A stretch of 64,000 nt of DNA from Clostridiaceae bacterium (GCA_029256485.1 JAQSXU010000009.1:1-64000), one strand, 5' to 3'. Positions 44,294 through 53,978 are shown, numbered from the stretch's first letter. The notes: generated by a model from the letters alone, not told the origin. Program-made: numbers and translations.

Positions 44294-44710
44294 TTATAAA
44301 TTTGGAATAGAACGATGACCAATAGCTATGGCAACTTCATTTAAGTGCAGTAGCCCAATACTCATAAATATACATACGCTTATGTGTTCTCCAAATCTGG
44401 CTATGCCTATTTTTCCTCCAAAGTTTAATCCATTTGCCTTGGTATTTAACTGCATAAGAGCATCTCTTGTGGCGCCTGCTACAGCACCATCGTGAACGTG
44501 ACAATCAGTTATAAGCCCGCATTTTTTAGAGGCAACTAATGCTCTTTCTATTATTTTAGGAATAGCAGTGTTAATATTTCCTCCTATATCTACGGCAGCT
44601 GTTAATATTCCATTTAATTTATAATCTTCCTCAAGTTTTTTCTCATCTTCCCTGGAAGCCATGGCCAGCTGAGCAGAGGCTTTGGCAACTTCAGTGCTAT
44701 TTATAACCAT
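44294..44710 (-). CDS. HutP-family RNA-binding antiterminator
   Basis: 138 residues, AGAGGG before the start. It is like the clostridial HutP family: EVAKASAQLAMASRE at the start, DIGGNINTAIPKIIERAL, HDGAVAGATRDAL, GGKIGIARFGEHISVCIF and the ending HLNEVAIAIGHRSIP. Bacillus HutP forms hexamers that need a small ligand (L-histidine) and Mg2+ to bind UAG-type triplets in the hut leader. Here no hut genes are present; the next transcript on the same strand has a UAG-rich attenuator, so that is the likely target. The ligand is unknown. Confidence 0.8.
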   Translation of the reverse strand: MVINSTEVAKASAQLAMASREDEKKLEEDYKLNGILTAAVDIGGNINTAIPKIIERALVASKKCGLITDCHVHDGAVAGATRDALMQLNTKANGLNFGGKIGIARFGEHISVCIFMSIGLLHLNEVAIAIGHRSIPNL

Positions 44711-44884
44711 TTATAAACCCTCTTTCTAAATAAATTTATTTATCAAATAAATACAAATTAAATTTCAGCATTTGAAAATATTATATATCATAACTAATTT
44801 AATGTAAAACTACATAAGTTTATAGAATTATATTAATTTTTTAATTATAATATAAGCATAATATTATAAACTATGAGGTGTAAA

Positions 44885-45451
44885 ATGAAACGATGCGGAT
44901 GGTGTGAAAAGGAAGAAATATATGTAAAGTATCATGATGAAGAATGGGGAGTCCCTGTTTTTGATGATAATAAGCAATTTGAATTTCTTGTGCTTGAATC
45001 AGCTCAAGCTGGATTAAGCTGGCTTACAATTTTAAAAAGAAGAGAAAATTACAGGATGGCTTTTGAAAATTTTGATCCAGTAAAAGTAGCTTGTTTTGAT
45101 GAAAATAAAGTTGAAGAATTGATGAATAATAAAGGTATAATAAGAAACAAAAGAAAAATTCAGGCAGCTGTAAATAATGCTAAATGTTTCTTGAAAATTC
45201 AGGAGGAATATGGGAGCTTCTGTAATTACATTTGGGGATTTGTTAATGGAAAACCAATTGTTAATACATACGAAAGCCTTGAACAAGTTCCTGCAGTCAC
45301 TGAATTGTCGGAAACCATAAGTAAAGACTTAAAAAGCAGGGGATTTAAATTTTTAGGATCAACTATAGTCTATGCTCACATGCAGGCTGTAGGAATTGTA
45401 AATGACCATTTGGTGGGCTGCTTTAGGTATAATCAGATAAAAAACAGTTAA
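44885..45451 (+). CDS. tag: DNA-3-methyladenine glycosylase I
   Basis: 188 residues from ATG 44885 with GAGGTG upstream (ATG 44873 overlaps that site). Tag hallmarks: RCGWC with zinc-binding Cys at the start, YHDEEWGVPVFDD (His ligand), LVLESAQAGLSWLTIL, RNKRKIQAAVNNAK and the C-terminal HMQAVGIVNDHLVGCFRY carrying the other zinc ligands. Removes 3-methyladenine from alkylated DNA. Confidence 0.96.
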   Translation: MKRCGWCEKEEIYVKYHDEEWGVPVFDDNKQFEFLVLESAQAGLSWLTILKRRENYRMAFENFDPVKVACFDENKVEELMNNKGIIRNKRKIQAAVNNAKCFLKIQEEYGSFCNYIWGFVNGKPIVNTYESLEQVPAVTELSETISKDLKSRGFKFLGSTIVYAHMQAVGIVNDHLVGCFRYNQIKNS

Positions 45452-45492
45452 ATCAGAAGGGATCTAAAAATAGCTTTAGATCCCTTCTGATT
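45451..45492. terminator. bidirectional terminator between tag and amt
   Basis: An 18-bp perfect stem (arms 45451-45468 and 45475-45492) around AATAGC, with A/T tracts both sides. The arm reaches the last base before the amt stop codon. Confidence 0.92.
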
Positions 45493-47097
45493 TTAATTTT
45501 GTTCAATTGCTTTATTAAGGTTAAGTGTATTTAATATAAGCTGTTCTTCTTCATTTATATTAACTGGAATAGAAGAAGTTAAATTAAAATCAGGATAAGC
45601 AGGAACACCCATTTCAGGAATATCAAGACCATTTATTTCATCTTCAGCATTAACTCTAATTCCTAATACTTTGTCTAATACTCTCCAGAATACATAGGAA
45701 GTGCCGGCTCCCCAAACTATTAATGTACCAACACCAATTAATTGAGCTATAAATTGTCCTGGGTTTCCAAATAATAGGCCTGTTACGCCGCCTGCAACTC
45801 CATTTAATCCATCACCATAGCTGCCATCAGCAAACAATCCTAATGCAATCATTCCCCAGGTACCATTTACTGCATGAACTGCAATAGCTCCAACAGGATC
45901 ATCTATTTTTAATTTATTTTCTACAACTGATACTGCTATGCAAACTAAAATACCTGATACTGCTCCAATGAAAAATGCAGATAAACTATTTACAAATCCA
46001 CAAGGTGCTGTTATAGCAACTAACCCGGCCAGAGCACCATTACAGGTCATGGATGGGTCTGGTTTGCCAAATTTTATCCACATATACATCATTGCTGTGA
46101 ATCCTCCAACAGCTCCTGCAATCATGGTGTTTACAGCAACAACTGCAAGCCTGAAATCAGTACCGCTTGTGGTACTTCCAGCATTAAAAGCAAACCAGCC
46201 AAAGAATAAAATTATTGTGCCTATAACCGCCATGGGTATATCGTGTCCAAGTATCGCTATAGGTTTGCCTTCCTTTGTAAATTTACCTATTCTAGGCCCG
46301 ATAACTATGGCTCCCGTTAAGGCAATTAATCCTCCCATAGCATGTACAACTGAGGATCCGGCAAAGTCTACAACACCATGACCTAATCCAAACTTTGCAC
46401 CAAGCTGTGATAGAAATCCACCACCCCAAATCCAGTTACCGAATATAGGGTAATAAAACATTGAAATGAAGAAAGATGATGCCACAACTGCAGAAAATTT
46501 AACTCTTTCTGCCATGCTTCCTGTGGGAATTGTGCAGGTTGTATCCATGAACACCATTTGGAAAAAGAAAAGCGCAAAAATCCCAACATCATATGTAGTT
46601 CCTGTTAAAGCAAAACCTTTTAATCCCAATAATCCCATTCCCCCAATGGAGAATTCTGAATTAAGTGCTGCTGCACCACTTCCTAAAGTGGACCAGCCAC
46701 CTACACCACCGAACATTAATGCAAAACCAACTAAGTAGAAGCCAATGGTTCCAACGAGAAATACCATTAAGTTCATGGCCATTGTATGCATAGCATTTTT
46801 AGCTCTTGTAAATCCAGTTTCCACCATTGCAAATCCAGCCTGAAAGAAAAATATTAAACATCCTGTAAGCATAACCCATACAAAATTTATACCTAATTTA
46901 TTTTTAGCAACTTGAGTGGAAACTTCATCTAAAGTAGGAGCACCAGCTTTTGCAGCAGGTATATCACTTAATACCCCAAGTTTTGCGCCGCTAGGATCAT
47001 TTGTGGTTATTGCGCCTGAAGTTAAAGCAAATTTTAAAACAATTAAAAGTAGTATTGCACCTAGGCCAATGGTAAGTATTTTTGTGGATTTTTTCAT
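45493..47097 (-). CDS. amt: ammonium transporter
   Basis: 534 residues, AAGGAGG upstream. N-terminal hydrophobic segment and a hydrophilic extracytoplasmic stretch (about 30-65), then 11 membrane helices. FFFQAGFAMVETGFTRAKNAMHT, GVVDFAGSSVVHAMGGLIAL (Asp and first pore His) and AVHAVNGTWGMIALGL (second pore His) are the Amt/Rh blocks. It is longer than the usual 400-450 residues because of the N-terminal extension and a C-terminal tail. Co-transcribed with the PII gene 45 bases upstream, the classic glnK-amt pair. Confidence 0.96.
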   Translation of the reverse strand: MKKSTKILTIGLGAILLLIVLKFALTSGAITTNDPSGAKLGVLSDIPAAKAGAPTLDEVSTQVAKNKLGINFVWVMLTGCLIFFFQAGFAMVETGFTRAKNAMHTMAMNLMVFLVGTIGFYLVGFALMFGGVGGWSTLGSGAAALNSEFSIGGMGLLGLKGFALTGTTYDVGIFALFFFQMVFMDTTCTIPTGSMAERVKFSAVVASSFFISMFYYPIFGNWIWGGGFLSQLGAKFGLGHGVVDFAGSSVVHAMGGLIALTGAIVIGPRIGKFTKEGKPIAILGHDIPMAVIGTIILFFGWFAFNAGSTTSGTDFRLAVVAVNTMIAGAVGGFTAMMYMWIKFGKPDPSMTCNGALAGLVAITAPCGFVNSLSAFFIGAVSGILVCIAVSVVENKLKIDDPVGAIAVHAVNGTWGMIALGLFADGSYGDGLNGVAGGVTGLLFGNPGQFIAQLIGVGTLIVWGAGTSYVFWRVLDKVLGIRVNAEDEINGLDIPEMGVPAYPDFNLTSSIPVNINEEEQLILNTLNLNKAIEQN

Positions 47098-47142
47098 TGT
47101 TTTGCCTCCTTTTAAATTATAAATTTGTTTTTATTTTACTTT

Positions 47143-47481
47143 TTATATAGCGTCATTTCCTCTTTCGCCAGTTCTTATTCTCACAGCATCTTCCACATTA
47201 TAAATAAAAATTTTGCCATCACCCTCATGTCCGGTAGATACAGCATCTCTTATATTGTCAATTAACCTATCAATGCCAAGTTCCCTTACAACAATTTCAA
47301 CTTTTACCTTGTACAATAGATTTACGCTAAGCTGATTTCCACGATATAGCTCATTCATTCCCTTTTGGTTGCCGCATCCCATTACTGTAGAAGCAGTCAT
47401 ACCTTTTATACCTAAATCGCTTAGAGTTAATTTTAGAATGTCAAACTTTTCTGGTCTGATTATAATTTCTAGTTTTTTCAC
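47143..47481 (-). CDS. nitrogen regulatory PII protein (GlnK/GlnB type)
   Basis: 112 residues from GTG with AAAGGTGG upstream. PII blocks: IIRPEKFDILKLTLSDLGI at the start, T-loop GCGNQKGMNELYRG, KVKVEIVV and GDGKIFIYNVEDAVRIRTGERG near the end. The T-loop tyrosine uridylylated in E. coli (Tyr51) is replaced by Leu (RGNQLSVNLL), so control is probably only by ATP/ADP and 2-oxoglutarate. It should bind and block the neighbouring Amt under nitrogen sufficiency. Confidence 0.95.
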   Translation of the reverse strand: MKKLEIIIRPEKFDILKLTLSDLGIKGMTASTVMGCGNQKGMNELYRGNQLSVNLLYKVKVEIVVRELGIDRLIDNIRDAVSTGHEGDGKIFIYNVEDAVRIRTGERGNDAI

Positions 47482-48015
47482 TGAAACACCACCTTTCTTT
47501 TGGCAATTGCATAATTTATATTTATAAATAATAAGAATTTACTAATAATTTCATAAAATTCATATAGAAATAACAATATAATATATAGTTTATCATCAAA
47601 TAAATAAAATGCAATATTTAAAAATAAAAAATTCAATAATCAGATAATGACATAATACGTAGGAGAATTGTTGAGCTGAAATTATTTACAATGTGTTTTT
47701 AAAAAGAAATATAGTGAAATAGGCTCTAATATAGGCACCATATGTATTCATTAATTAAAATTAAATTTGGATATGGTGGCATTTATGGTATTTATTATGA
47801 ATAGGATATATTTAAATTTTTAATACAATTGAATTAAATTATAAATGAATAAATCATTGTTAACTTGTAGATAAAAGCTGTTTCAATAAAATAAATTAGG
47901 AATACATGTTAAGTTTATAATTTTAAGGGCTGTTTTTATCAATATGTTGACAAAATACCCCTATTGTAATAATATTGTTAGTAATATTTTTTTACTTGGA
48001 AAAGGGGGCTTAAAA
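47482..48015. other. AT-rich intergenic region between glnK and ilvE
   Basis: 534 bases without a supported gene. It contains an imperfect inverted repeat (GGCACCATAT at 47734-47743 and ATATGGTGGC at 47771-47780, 27-base loop) and, at its right end, the ilvE promoter. No T-box, riboswitch or small coding frame with a ribosome-binding site was recognised. Confidence 0.6.
47947..47975 (+). promoter_or_regulatory. promoter of ilvE
   Basis: TTGACA (47947-47952), 17-base spacer, TAATAT (47970-47975), 41 bases before the chosen TTG start. It rules out the upstream in-frame ATG 47944. Confidence 0.75.
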
Positions 48016-48930
48016 TTGAATAAATCATATGTTTTTTATCAGGGGAAGATATTAGAAGAGGATAAAGTGAGTATCAGCATAAGATGTAAGGCTTTTAACT
48101 ATGGATTAGCTTGCTTTGAAGGAATAAGAGCATACTGGGATGAAGATTCACAGCAGCTCTATGCATTCAGATTAAAGGAACACTATGAAAGGTTTCTTCA
48201 ATCATGTAAAACATTATACATTAAATTGCCATATACAGTGGATGACTTGTGTAAATGGACAATAGAATTATTAAAGGCCAATAATTACAAAGGAACTACA
48301 TATATTAGACCAATTGCCTTTAAAGGATCAGAGGCTATATCTCCAACATTAAATGATGAAGATAATAGAGTATTAATTTATTGTCAGCCTTTAGGTAATT
48401 ACTCTGGTAAGGATAGATTAAAGGTAGCTGTAACATCTTGGACAAGATTAGATGATAATATGCTTCCTCCTAGGACAAAGGCCTCTGCAGCATATTTAAA
48501 TTCTGCTTTAGCATCATTAGAAGTTACTCAAAATGGATTCGATGAAGCCATTTTTTTAACTAAAGACGGACATGTATGTGAAGGACCAGGGGAAAACATT
48601 TTTATAGTAAGAAAAGGAAGATTAGTTACTCCGCCGCCATCAGATAATATTTTGGAGGGTATTACCAGAGAAACTGTAATGCTTCTAGCAAAAGAGGAAC
48701 TTAACATGGAAGTTGTGGAGAGAAGTATTTCCAGAACAGAGTTATATGCTGCGGAGGAAGTATTTTTCAGCGGTACAGCTATGGAGGTCACTTCTGTTGT
48801 AGAAGTTGATAGAAGGCCAGTAGGGGATATGAAACCAGGTCCAGTATGTGAAAAAATAAAAAAATTATTCTTTGACTTAGCCGTAGCAAAGAATGAAAAA
48901 TATAAACACTATTGTACTCCAGTTTATTAG
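48016..48930 (+). CDS. ilvE: branched-chain amino acid aminotransferase
   Basis: 304 residues from TTG 48016 with AAGGGGG upstream. Class IV aminotransferase blocks: FNYGLACFEGIRAYW, TYIRPIAFKG, RTKASAAYLNSALA (PLP lysine in KASAAYLNS), FDEAIFLTKDGHVCEGPGENIF and the phosphate-binding EVFFSGTAMEVTSV. Catalyses the last step of Leu, Ile and Val synthesis and first step of their breakdown. Stands alone with own promoter and terminator. Confidence 0.95.
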   Translation: MNKSYVFYQGKILEEDKVSISIRCKAFNYGLACFEGIRAYWDEDSQQLYAFRLKEHYERFLQSCKTLYIKLPYTVDDLCKWTIELLKANNYKGTTYIRPIAFKGSEAISPTLNDEDNRVLIYCQPLGNYSGKDRLKVAVTSWTRLDDNMLPPRTKASAAYLNSALASLEVTQNGFDEAIFLTKDGHVCEGPGENIFIVRKGRLVTPPPSDNILEGITRETVMLLAKEELNMEVVERSISRTELYAAEEVFFSGTAMEVTSVVEVDRRPVGDMKPGPVCEKIKKLFFDLAVAKNEKYKHYCTPVY

Positions 48931-48935
48931 GAGAA

Positions 48936-48985
48936 AGAGCTGTAATCAAAAATGATAATACAATCATTTTTGAAACAGCTCTCTT
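48936..48985 (+). terminator. terminator after ilvE
   Basis: AGAGCTGT-AA-TCAAAAATGAT pairs with ATCATTTTTGA-A-ACAGCTCT around AATACA; the T run is short. Confidence 0.72.
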
Positions 48986-49059
48986 TAATATATAAAAAAG
49001 GGTTATTAGGTAAGCAATAGTGAAACAACTACAACGGTTTAATTATTGGTTTCCAATAA

Positions 49060-50376
49060 TTAATACATTAATTTTTTTATGCCTCGTTTCAGTGTATTTT
49101 CATAGTCAATGAACTGGTATATATCCTGTTGAAAAAGCTCACTAAATTGTTTGAATTCATTTAAGTTCAAACATTCTATGGCTTTATTGTTTTCTTCACA
49201 ATAAATTACTATTAATCCAACTATTTTGTGTGCATCTCTAAAAGGCATACCTTTAATTACAAGATAATCAGCTAATTCTGTTGCATTGAGGAAACCTTTC
49301 TTAACAGCCTGAAGCATTTTTTCCTTTTTTACTTTTAGAGTGGAAAGCATTCCAGTCGTTATTTTAATACAACTTAATACAGTATCTACTGCCTTAAAGA
49401 ATTCCTCTTTATCCTCCTGCATATCCTTATTGTATGCCAAAGGTATTCCTTTCATTGTTGTGAGTAAAGAAATTAATGCGCCATATACTCTTCCTGTTTT
49501 TCCTCTAATAAGTTCAGCAGCATCGGGGTTCTTCTTTTGAGGCATAATACTGCTTCCTGTTGAATATTCATCATCTATTTCTATAAAATCAAACTCTTTG
49601 CTGCTCCATAAAATAAGCTCTTCACTGAGTCTGCTTAAATGCATCATTATAATTGAGAAGGAAGAGGTCAGCTCTAGAACATAATCCCTGTCACTTACAC
49701 CATCCATATAATTATCTACTGCCCTTGAAAACCCCAGCTCCTTAGCTGTAAATTCCCTGTCTGTTTCGTAAGTGGTACCAGCTAGGGCACAGCACCCTAA
49801 GGGGCTTTCATCCATATTAATAATTGCATTTAGTATTCTTTTTTTATCCCTTGAAAACATACTAAAATAAGCCATCATATGATGTTTGAAAGTTACTGCC
49901 TGAGCTCTCTGAAGGTGAGTATATCCTGGCATTATAGTATTGTTATTTTCACCAAGTGATTTTATAGTATCTAAAAGCACAGAAATACAGTCAATAATCT
50001 CATAAGCCTTCTTTTTTGCGTATAACTTTAGATCTACTGCAACTTGATCGTTTCTGCTTCTGGCAGTGTGAAGCTTTTTACCCACGTCACCGATTTTGTT
50101 TATAAGATTGCTTTCAACAAAGCTGTGAATGTCTTCATAGTCACCGTCAATAATCAAAGATCCATTTTCTATATCATTTAAAATTGATATAAGACCATCA
50201 TAAATACTTTTATATTCATCATGATTAATAATACCGCATTTATTAAGCATTTTTACATGTGCCAAACTTCCTTGAATATCTTCAAGATATAGTGTTTTAT
50301 CAAAGCTAAGGGATTTATTAAAGTCCTCCATTAGTTTGTTCTCAGTACCTTTAAATCTTCCACCCCATAATTTCAT
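49060..50376 (-). CDS. argH: argininosuccinate lyase
   Basis: 438 residues, GAGGTAATATTT upstream. KLWGGRFKG start, HTARSRNDQVA, PGYTHLQRAQ, and the mobile loop GSSIMPQKKNPD (catalytic Ser) are all intact. Splits argininosuccinate into arginine and fumarate. Ten bases after argG and in the same operon as the amino-acid importer. Confidence 0.97.
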   Translation of the reverse strand: MKLWGGRFKGTENKLMEDFNKSLSFDKTLYLEDIQGSLAHVKMLNKCGIINHDEYKSIYDGLISILNDIENGSLIIDGDYEDIHSFVESNLINKIGDVGKKLHTARSRNDQVAVDLKLYAKKKAYEIIDCISVLLDTIKSLGENNNTIMPGYTHLQRAQAVTFKHHMMAYFSMFSRDKKRILNAIINMDESPLGCCALAGTTYETDREFTAKELGFSRAVDNYMDGVSDRDYVLELTSSFSIIMMHLSRLSEELILWSSKEFDFIEIDDEYSTGSSIMPQKKNPDAAELIRGKTGRVYGALISLLTTMKGIPLAYNKDMQEDKEEFFKAVDTVLSCIKITTGMLSTLKVKKEKMLQAVKKGFLNATELADYLVIKGMPFRDAHKIVGLIVIYCEENNKAIECLNLNEFKQFSELFQQDIYQFIDYENTLKRGIKKLMY

Positions 50377-50386
50377 AAATATTACC

Positions 50387-51583
50387 TCAAATCTTATTTT
50401 TTAAAGAATTAATTTTAGTTGGAAGTGAGAACAAATTGATAAAGCCTTGTGCATCTTTGTGGTCATATAAATCACTATTTCCAAATGATGAAATCCCTTC
50501 ATCATAAAGAGCAAACTTTGAGTCAACTCCAGCAGGCACAATATTTCCCTTGTACAGCTTTAGCTTTACAGTTCCAGTTACATTTTCCTGGGTTTTATCA
50601 ATAAAAGCATCTAAAGCATATTTTAAGGTTGTGAACCAAAGGCCATCATAAACAAGTTCCGCATATTTGTTAGATATTAACTGTTTATAATGATAGGTTT
50701 GCTTATCTAATGTTAAATGTTCCAATTCCTTGTGTGCAGCGTGTAAAATGGTACCCCCTGGTGTTTCGTATACTCCTCGGGATTTCATTCCCACAAGTCT
50801 GTTTTCAACTAAATCAACCACACCAATGCCATTTTCACCGCCAATTTTATTTAGGACTTCAATTATTTCTACTGGTGATAAGCTTTCACCATTGATTTTT
50901 TCAGGTTCTCCCTTGTTAAAATAGATTTCCACATAAGTTATATCATCCTTAGCTTTTTCAAAAGGGGTTGTCATTAAATAAATGTCAGGATTATGTTCAT
51001 TTTTAGGATTTTCTAAGTCTCCGCCTTCATGGCTGATATGCCATAAGTTTTGGTCTCTTGAATAGATTTTATCTTTTGTTACAGGAACTTCCACTCCTTT
51101 TTTTATTGCATAATCAATAGCATCTTCACGGGATTTTATATTCCATAATCTCCAGGGAGCAATTATCTTTATGGATGGATCAAAGGCAGCAATTCCAACT
51201 TCAAATCTGACCTGATCATTACCTTTTCCAGTACAGCCGTGGCATATATACTTTGCATTTTCCTTATGAGCAATTTCAACTAATTTTTTTGCTATTAATG
51301 GTCTTGCATAGGATGTGCCGAGTAGATACTTATCCTCATAAACTGCACCTGATTTTATAGCTTTAAATAGATATTCTTTAACAAATTCTTCTTTAACATT
51401 TTCTATATAAACTTTAAAAGCGCCACTGGATAGGGCCTTATCATGAACTTTTTCCATATCATCATCCTGACCCACATCTATGCAGGCTGCAATAACATCT
51501 AAATCATAGTTTTCTTTAAGCCATGGTATTATTATGGATGTATCAAGACCTCCAGAATAAGCCAATACTACTTTCTCTTTCAT
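50387..51583 (-). CDS. argG: argininosuccinate synthase
   Basis: 398 residues, AGGAGG upstream. PP-loop [11 protein letters not shown] near the start, [15 protein letters not shown], and [19 protein letters not shown] (citrulline/aspartate site) are intact. Joins citrulline with aspartate using ATP. The gene starts 20 bases after the ABC ATPase gene. Confidence 0.97.
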   Translation of the reverse strand: MKEKVVLAYSGGLDTSIIIPWLKENYDLDVIAACIDVGQDDDMEKVHDKALSSGAFKVYIENVKEEFVKEYLFKAIKSGAVYEDKYLLGTSYARPLIAKKLVEIAHKENAKYICHGCTGKGNDQVRFEVGIAAFDPSIKIIAPWRLWNIKSREDAIDYAIKKGVEVPVTKDKIYSRDQNLWHISHEGGDLENPKNEHNPDIYLMTTPFEKAKDDITYVEIYFNKGEPEKINGESLSPVEIIEVLNKIGGENGIGVVDLVENRLVGMKSRGVYETPGGTILHAAHKELEHLTLDKQTYHYKQLISNKYAELVYDGLWFTTLKYALDAFIDKTQENVTGTVKLKLYKGNIVPAGVDSKFALYDEGISSFGNSDLYDHKDAQGFINLFSLPTKINSLKNKI

Positions 51584-51603
51584 AATTATTCCTCCTGATT
51601 ATT

Positions 51604-52335
51604 TTATAAAATCTTTTGTAAGAATTCTTTGGTTCTCTTTTCTTTTGGATTTGAAAAGAATTGTTCAGGTGAATTTTCTTCAATAATTTTACCATCTTCC
51701 ATAAAAATAACTCTATCCGCCACCTCTTTTGCAAACCCCATTTCATGGGTAACAACAATCATGGTCATACCGTCTTTTGCAAGTGATTTCATCACTTGAA
51801 GTACTTCTCCAACTAATTCCGGATCCAATGCAGAAGTAGGTTCATCAAAAAGCATTATATCCGGATTCATTGCTAAAGCTCTTGCTATGGCAACTCTCTG
51901 TTTTTGACCTCCAGATAACTTTGAAGGATAATAATCCATTTTGTCCTCCAACCCAACTTTTTTCAGTAGATTTTTTGCTTTCTCTAATACATCAGCCTTA
52001 TTTTCTTTTTTTACGACTAAGGGAGCAGACATCACATTATCAAGGGCTGTCATATGTGGAAAAAGGTTAAAGCCCTGAAATACCATTCCCATTTTTATAG
52101 TTATGGCTTTTGGTGAACTCTTATTTTTAGTATTAAGTTCTTCGCCTTCTATGATTATTTTGCCATTATCTATTGTTTCTAGATTATTTAAGCATCTTAA
52201 AAATGTACTTTTACCAGAACCGGAAGGACCGATGATAACAAGTACTTCACCTTTAGATACATTAATACTTAAGTTTTCAAATACAGTTAAATTATGAAAT
52301 TTCTTTGTTAAATTAATAGCCTCAATCATATACAT
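51604..52335 (-). CDS. polar amino acid ABC transporter ATP-binding protein
   Basis: 243 residues from ATG 52335 (ATG 52329 also possible), GGATGTGAT upstream. Walker [15 protein letters not shown]-loop [12 protein letters not shown], signature [16 protein letters not shown], Walker [15 protein letters not shown] and [15 protein letters not shown] match the GlnQ/ArtP/HisP branch. Energises the importer encoded by the two genes upstream. Confidence 0.95.
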   Translation of the reverse strand: MYMIEAINLTKKFHNLTVFENLSINVSKGEVLVIIGPSGSGKSTFLRCLNNLETIDNGKIIIEGEELNTKNKSSPKAITIKMGMVFQGFNLFPHMTALDNVMSAPLVVKKENKADVLEKAKNLLKKVGLEDKMDYYPSKLSGGQKQRVAIARALAMNPDIMLFDEPTSALDPELVGEVLQVMKSLAKDGMTMIVVTHEMGFAKEVADRVIFMEDGKIIEENSPEQFFSNPKEKRTKEFLQKIL

Positions 52336-52350
52336 TAAATCACATCCTTA

Positions 52351-52998
52351 TTAATATACTCCCAATTTCTTTTCAAACAATGAAAATACTGTGGTGAATA
52401 TTGTAGTTAAAAACAAATACAGTATTGCCGCTGTGAAAAAAACCTCCAGTGGTTTAAAGCTGTAAGCATAAATTTGCTGTGCTGACCTCATAAGTTCTAC
52501 CATTGCAATTGATGATACTAATGAAGTATCTTTAAGCATGGCAATGAATTCATTGCCTACTGGTGGAATTAATACTCTGTAAGTTTGAGGAAGAATTATC
52601 TTCTTCATGGTTTGAGCATAGTTAAAGCCAAGTGCTTTAGCTGCTTCAAACTGTCCTTTTTCTATAGACAATATTCCTCCTCTTATTATTTCCGCCATGT
52701 AGGCTGAACAATTTAACGTTAACCCAAGCACAGCAGCTTCAAAGGGTTCTAGCCTTAAGCCTATAAGTGGAAGTCCATAGTAAAAAAAGAATAATTGCAA
52801 CAGTAAGGGAGTACCTCTAAAAACCCAAGTATAGAAAGCTGATATAAGGTATAAAATTTTACTGGCAGATATTTTGCATAAAGCTAGAATTACCCCCAAT
52901 AAGGAGCCTAATATTATTGTAATCACAGTAAGTTCTATAGTCATAATACTTCCCTTTAATAAAACGGGAATAACTTTAAAAATAAAATTTATGTCCAT
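52351..52998 (-). CDS. polar amino acid ABC transporter permease
   Basis: 215 residues, AAGGAG upstream. About five membrane helices. YTWVFRGTPLLLQLFFFYYGLP, and the EAA loop EAAKALGFNYAQTMKKIILPQ are hallmarks of the HisM/GlnP family. A single permease gene suggests a homodimer. 15 bases before the ATPase gene. Confidence 0.95.
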   Translation of the reverse strand: MDINFIFKVIPVLLKGSIMTIELTVITIILGSLLGVILALCKISASKILYLISAFYTWVFRGTPLLLQLFFFYYGLPLIGLRLEPFEAAVLGLTLNCSAYMAEIIRGGILSIEKGQFEAAKALGFNYAQTMKKIILPQTYRVLIPPVGNEFIAMLKDTSLVSSIAMVELMRSAQQIYAYSFKPLEVFFTAAILYLFLTTIFTTVFSLFEKKLGVY

Positions 52999-53058
52999 TT
53001 ATCAATCTCCTTAATAAGGAAGTGAGAAAATATTATTTCTCACTTCAAATTTTATAGA

Positions 53059-53865
53059 TTATTTTTTGTAAATATCGTATCCAAACCATTTAACTGATAA
53101 CTTTGAAAGTGTTCCATCTGATTGAAATTGATCCAAAGCCTTTTGAATTGCAGCGTTTAGTTCCTTATCCTGCTTTTTCAAACCAATTCCAATTGGCTCT
53201 TTTGTTAATCTTTCATCTAAAATTTTAAAGGCTCCAGCTTGTTTTTTTGTATAATAGCCACCAACTTGTCCATCAGCAATTACCGCATCTATTCTTCCAA
53301 TGTTCAAATCATGGAGAGCTTCTGTAATTTTGTCATATTTTTTTACTTCTTTAGTACCTTGAATTTTATTTGCTGCTTCTTCTCCTGTAGATCCCAACTG
53401 GCATCCAACCACTTTATTAGCTAAGTCCTTAGATGAATTAACTGACTTATTATCACTTTTAACTATCATTATTTGTCCGCCATCTAGGTAGGCATTTGTA
53501 TATGCAATAGTCTTTTTTCTTTCATCTGTTATACTTAAAGAGGCAATAATAGTATCGAATTTTCCAGAATTTAATGCAAGAAGCACTCCATTCCAATCTG
53601 TAGGTACAAATTCAACTTTTACTCCCAAATTTTTTCCGATTTCATTTGCCAAATCAATGTCAAAACCAACTAAATTGTTGGATTCATCTCTAAATTCCAT
53701 TGGGGGATAAGAATCGTCCAGTCCTACAAGCAGCTTACCAGCTTGTTTAACTCTTTGTAATGAATTATCTACATTTGCTGTAGTTGAAGTAGAGGTTTTT
53801 GTACATCCTGTAAATAATGAAATTGTCATAATTGCTGTTAAAATTAAGGTGGTTATTTTTTTCAT
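53059..53865 (-). CDS. polar amino acid ABC transporter substrate-binding lipoprotein
   Basis: 268 residues from ATG 53865 (AGGAGG seven bases upstream; GTG 53871 is within that gap). Lipobox LFTGC. Family-3 solute-binding blocks: GKLLVGLDDSYPPMEFRDE, GFDIDLANEIGKNLGVKVEF, FDTIIASLSITDERKKTI and GIGLKKQDKELNAAI. The conserved Arg/Asp amino-acid ligands fit a cationic or neutral polar amino acid. Genomic position with argGH suggests arginine, ornithine or citrulline. Confidence 0.93.
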   Translation of the reverse strand: MKKITTLILTAIMTISLFTGCTKTSTSTTANVDNSLQRVKQAGKLLVGLDDSYPPMEFRDESNNLVGFDIDLANEIGKNLGVKVEFVPTDWNGVLLALNSGKFDTIIASLSITDERKKTIAYTNAYLDGGQIMIVKSDNKSVNSSKDLANKVVGCQLGSTGEEAANKIQGTKEVKKYDKITEALHDLNIGRIDAVIADGQVGGYYTKKQAGAFKILDERLTKEPIGIGLKKQDKELNAAIQKALDQFQSDGTLSKLSVKWFGYDIYKK

Positions 53866-53900
53866 TGTCACTCCTCCTAAAAATATTTATTAATGAATTA

Positions 53901-53935
53901 TGCATAATTATACGAAATAATTTATAATTATGCAA
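53901..53935 (-). promoter_or_regulatory. promoter with ArgR-like inverted-repeat operator
   Basis: Minus-strand TTGCAT (53935-53930), 17-base spacer, TATAAT (53912-53907). A perfect 11-bp inverted repeat (TGCATAATTAT at 53901-53911, ATAATTATGCA at 53924-53934) covers both boxes. The half-sites look like AT-rich ARG boxes. Repression of the import and argGH operon by ArgR with arginine is the natural reading; no argR gene is in the window. Confidence 0.6.
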
Positions 53936-53978
53936 TACTTTTTTAAAAAAAATTTATGTAAATTTAATCCAAGGTAAA

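Noticed and set aside
47734..47780. Inverted repeat as a regulatory RNA before ilvE
   Set aside because: Only about 8 contiguous pairs with a 27-base loop, far upstream of the ilvE promoter; no known RNA class.
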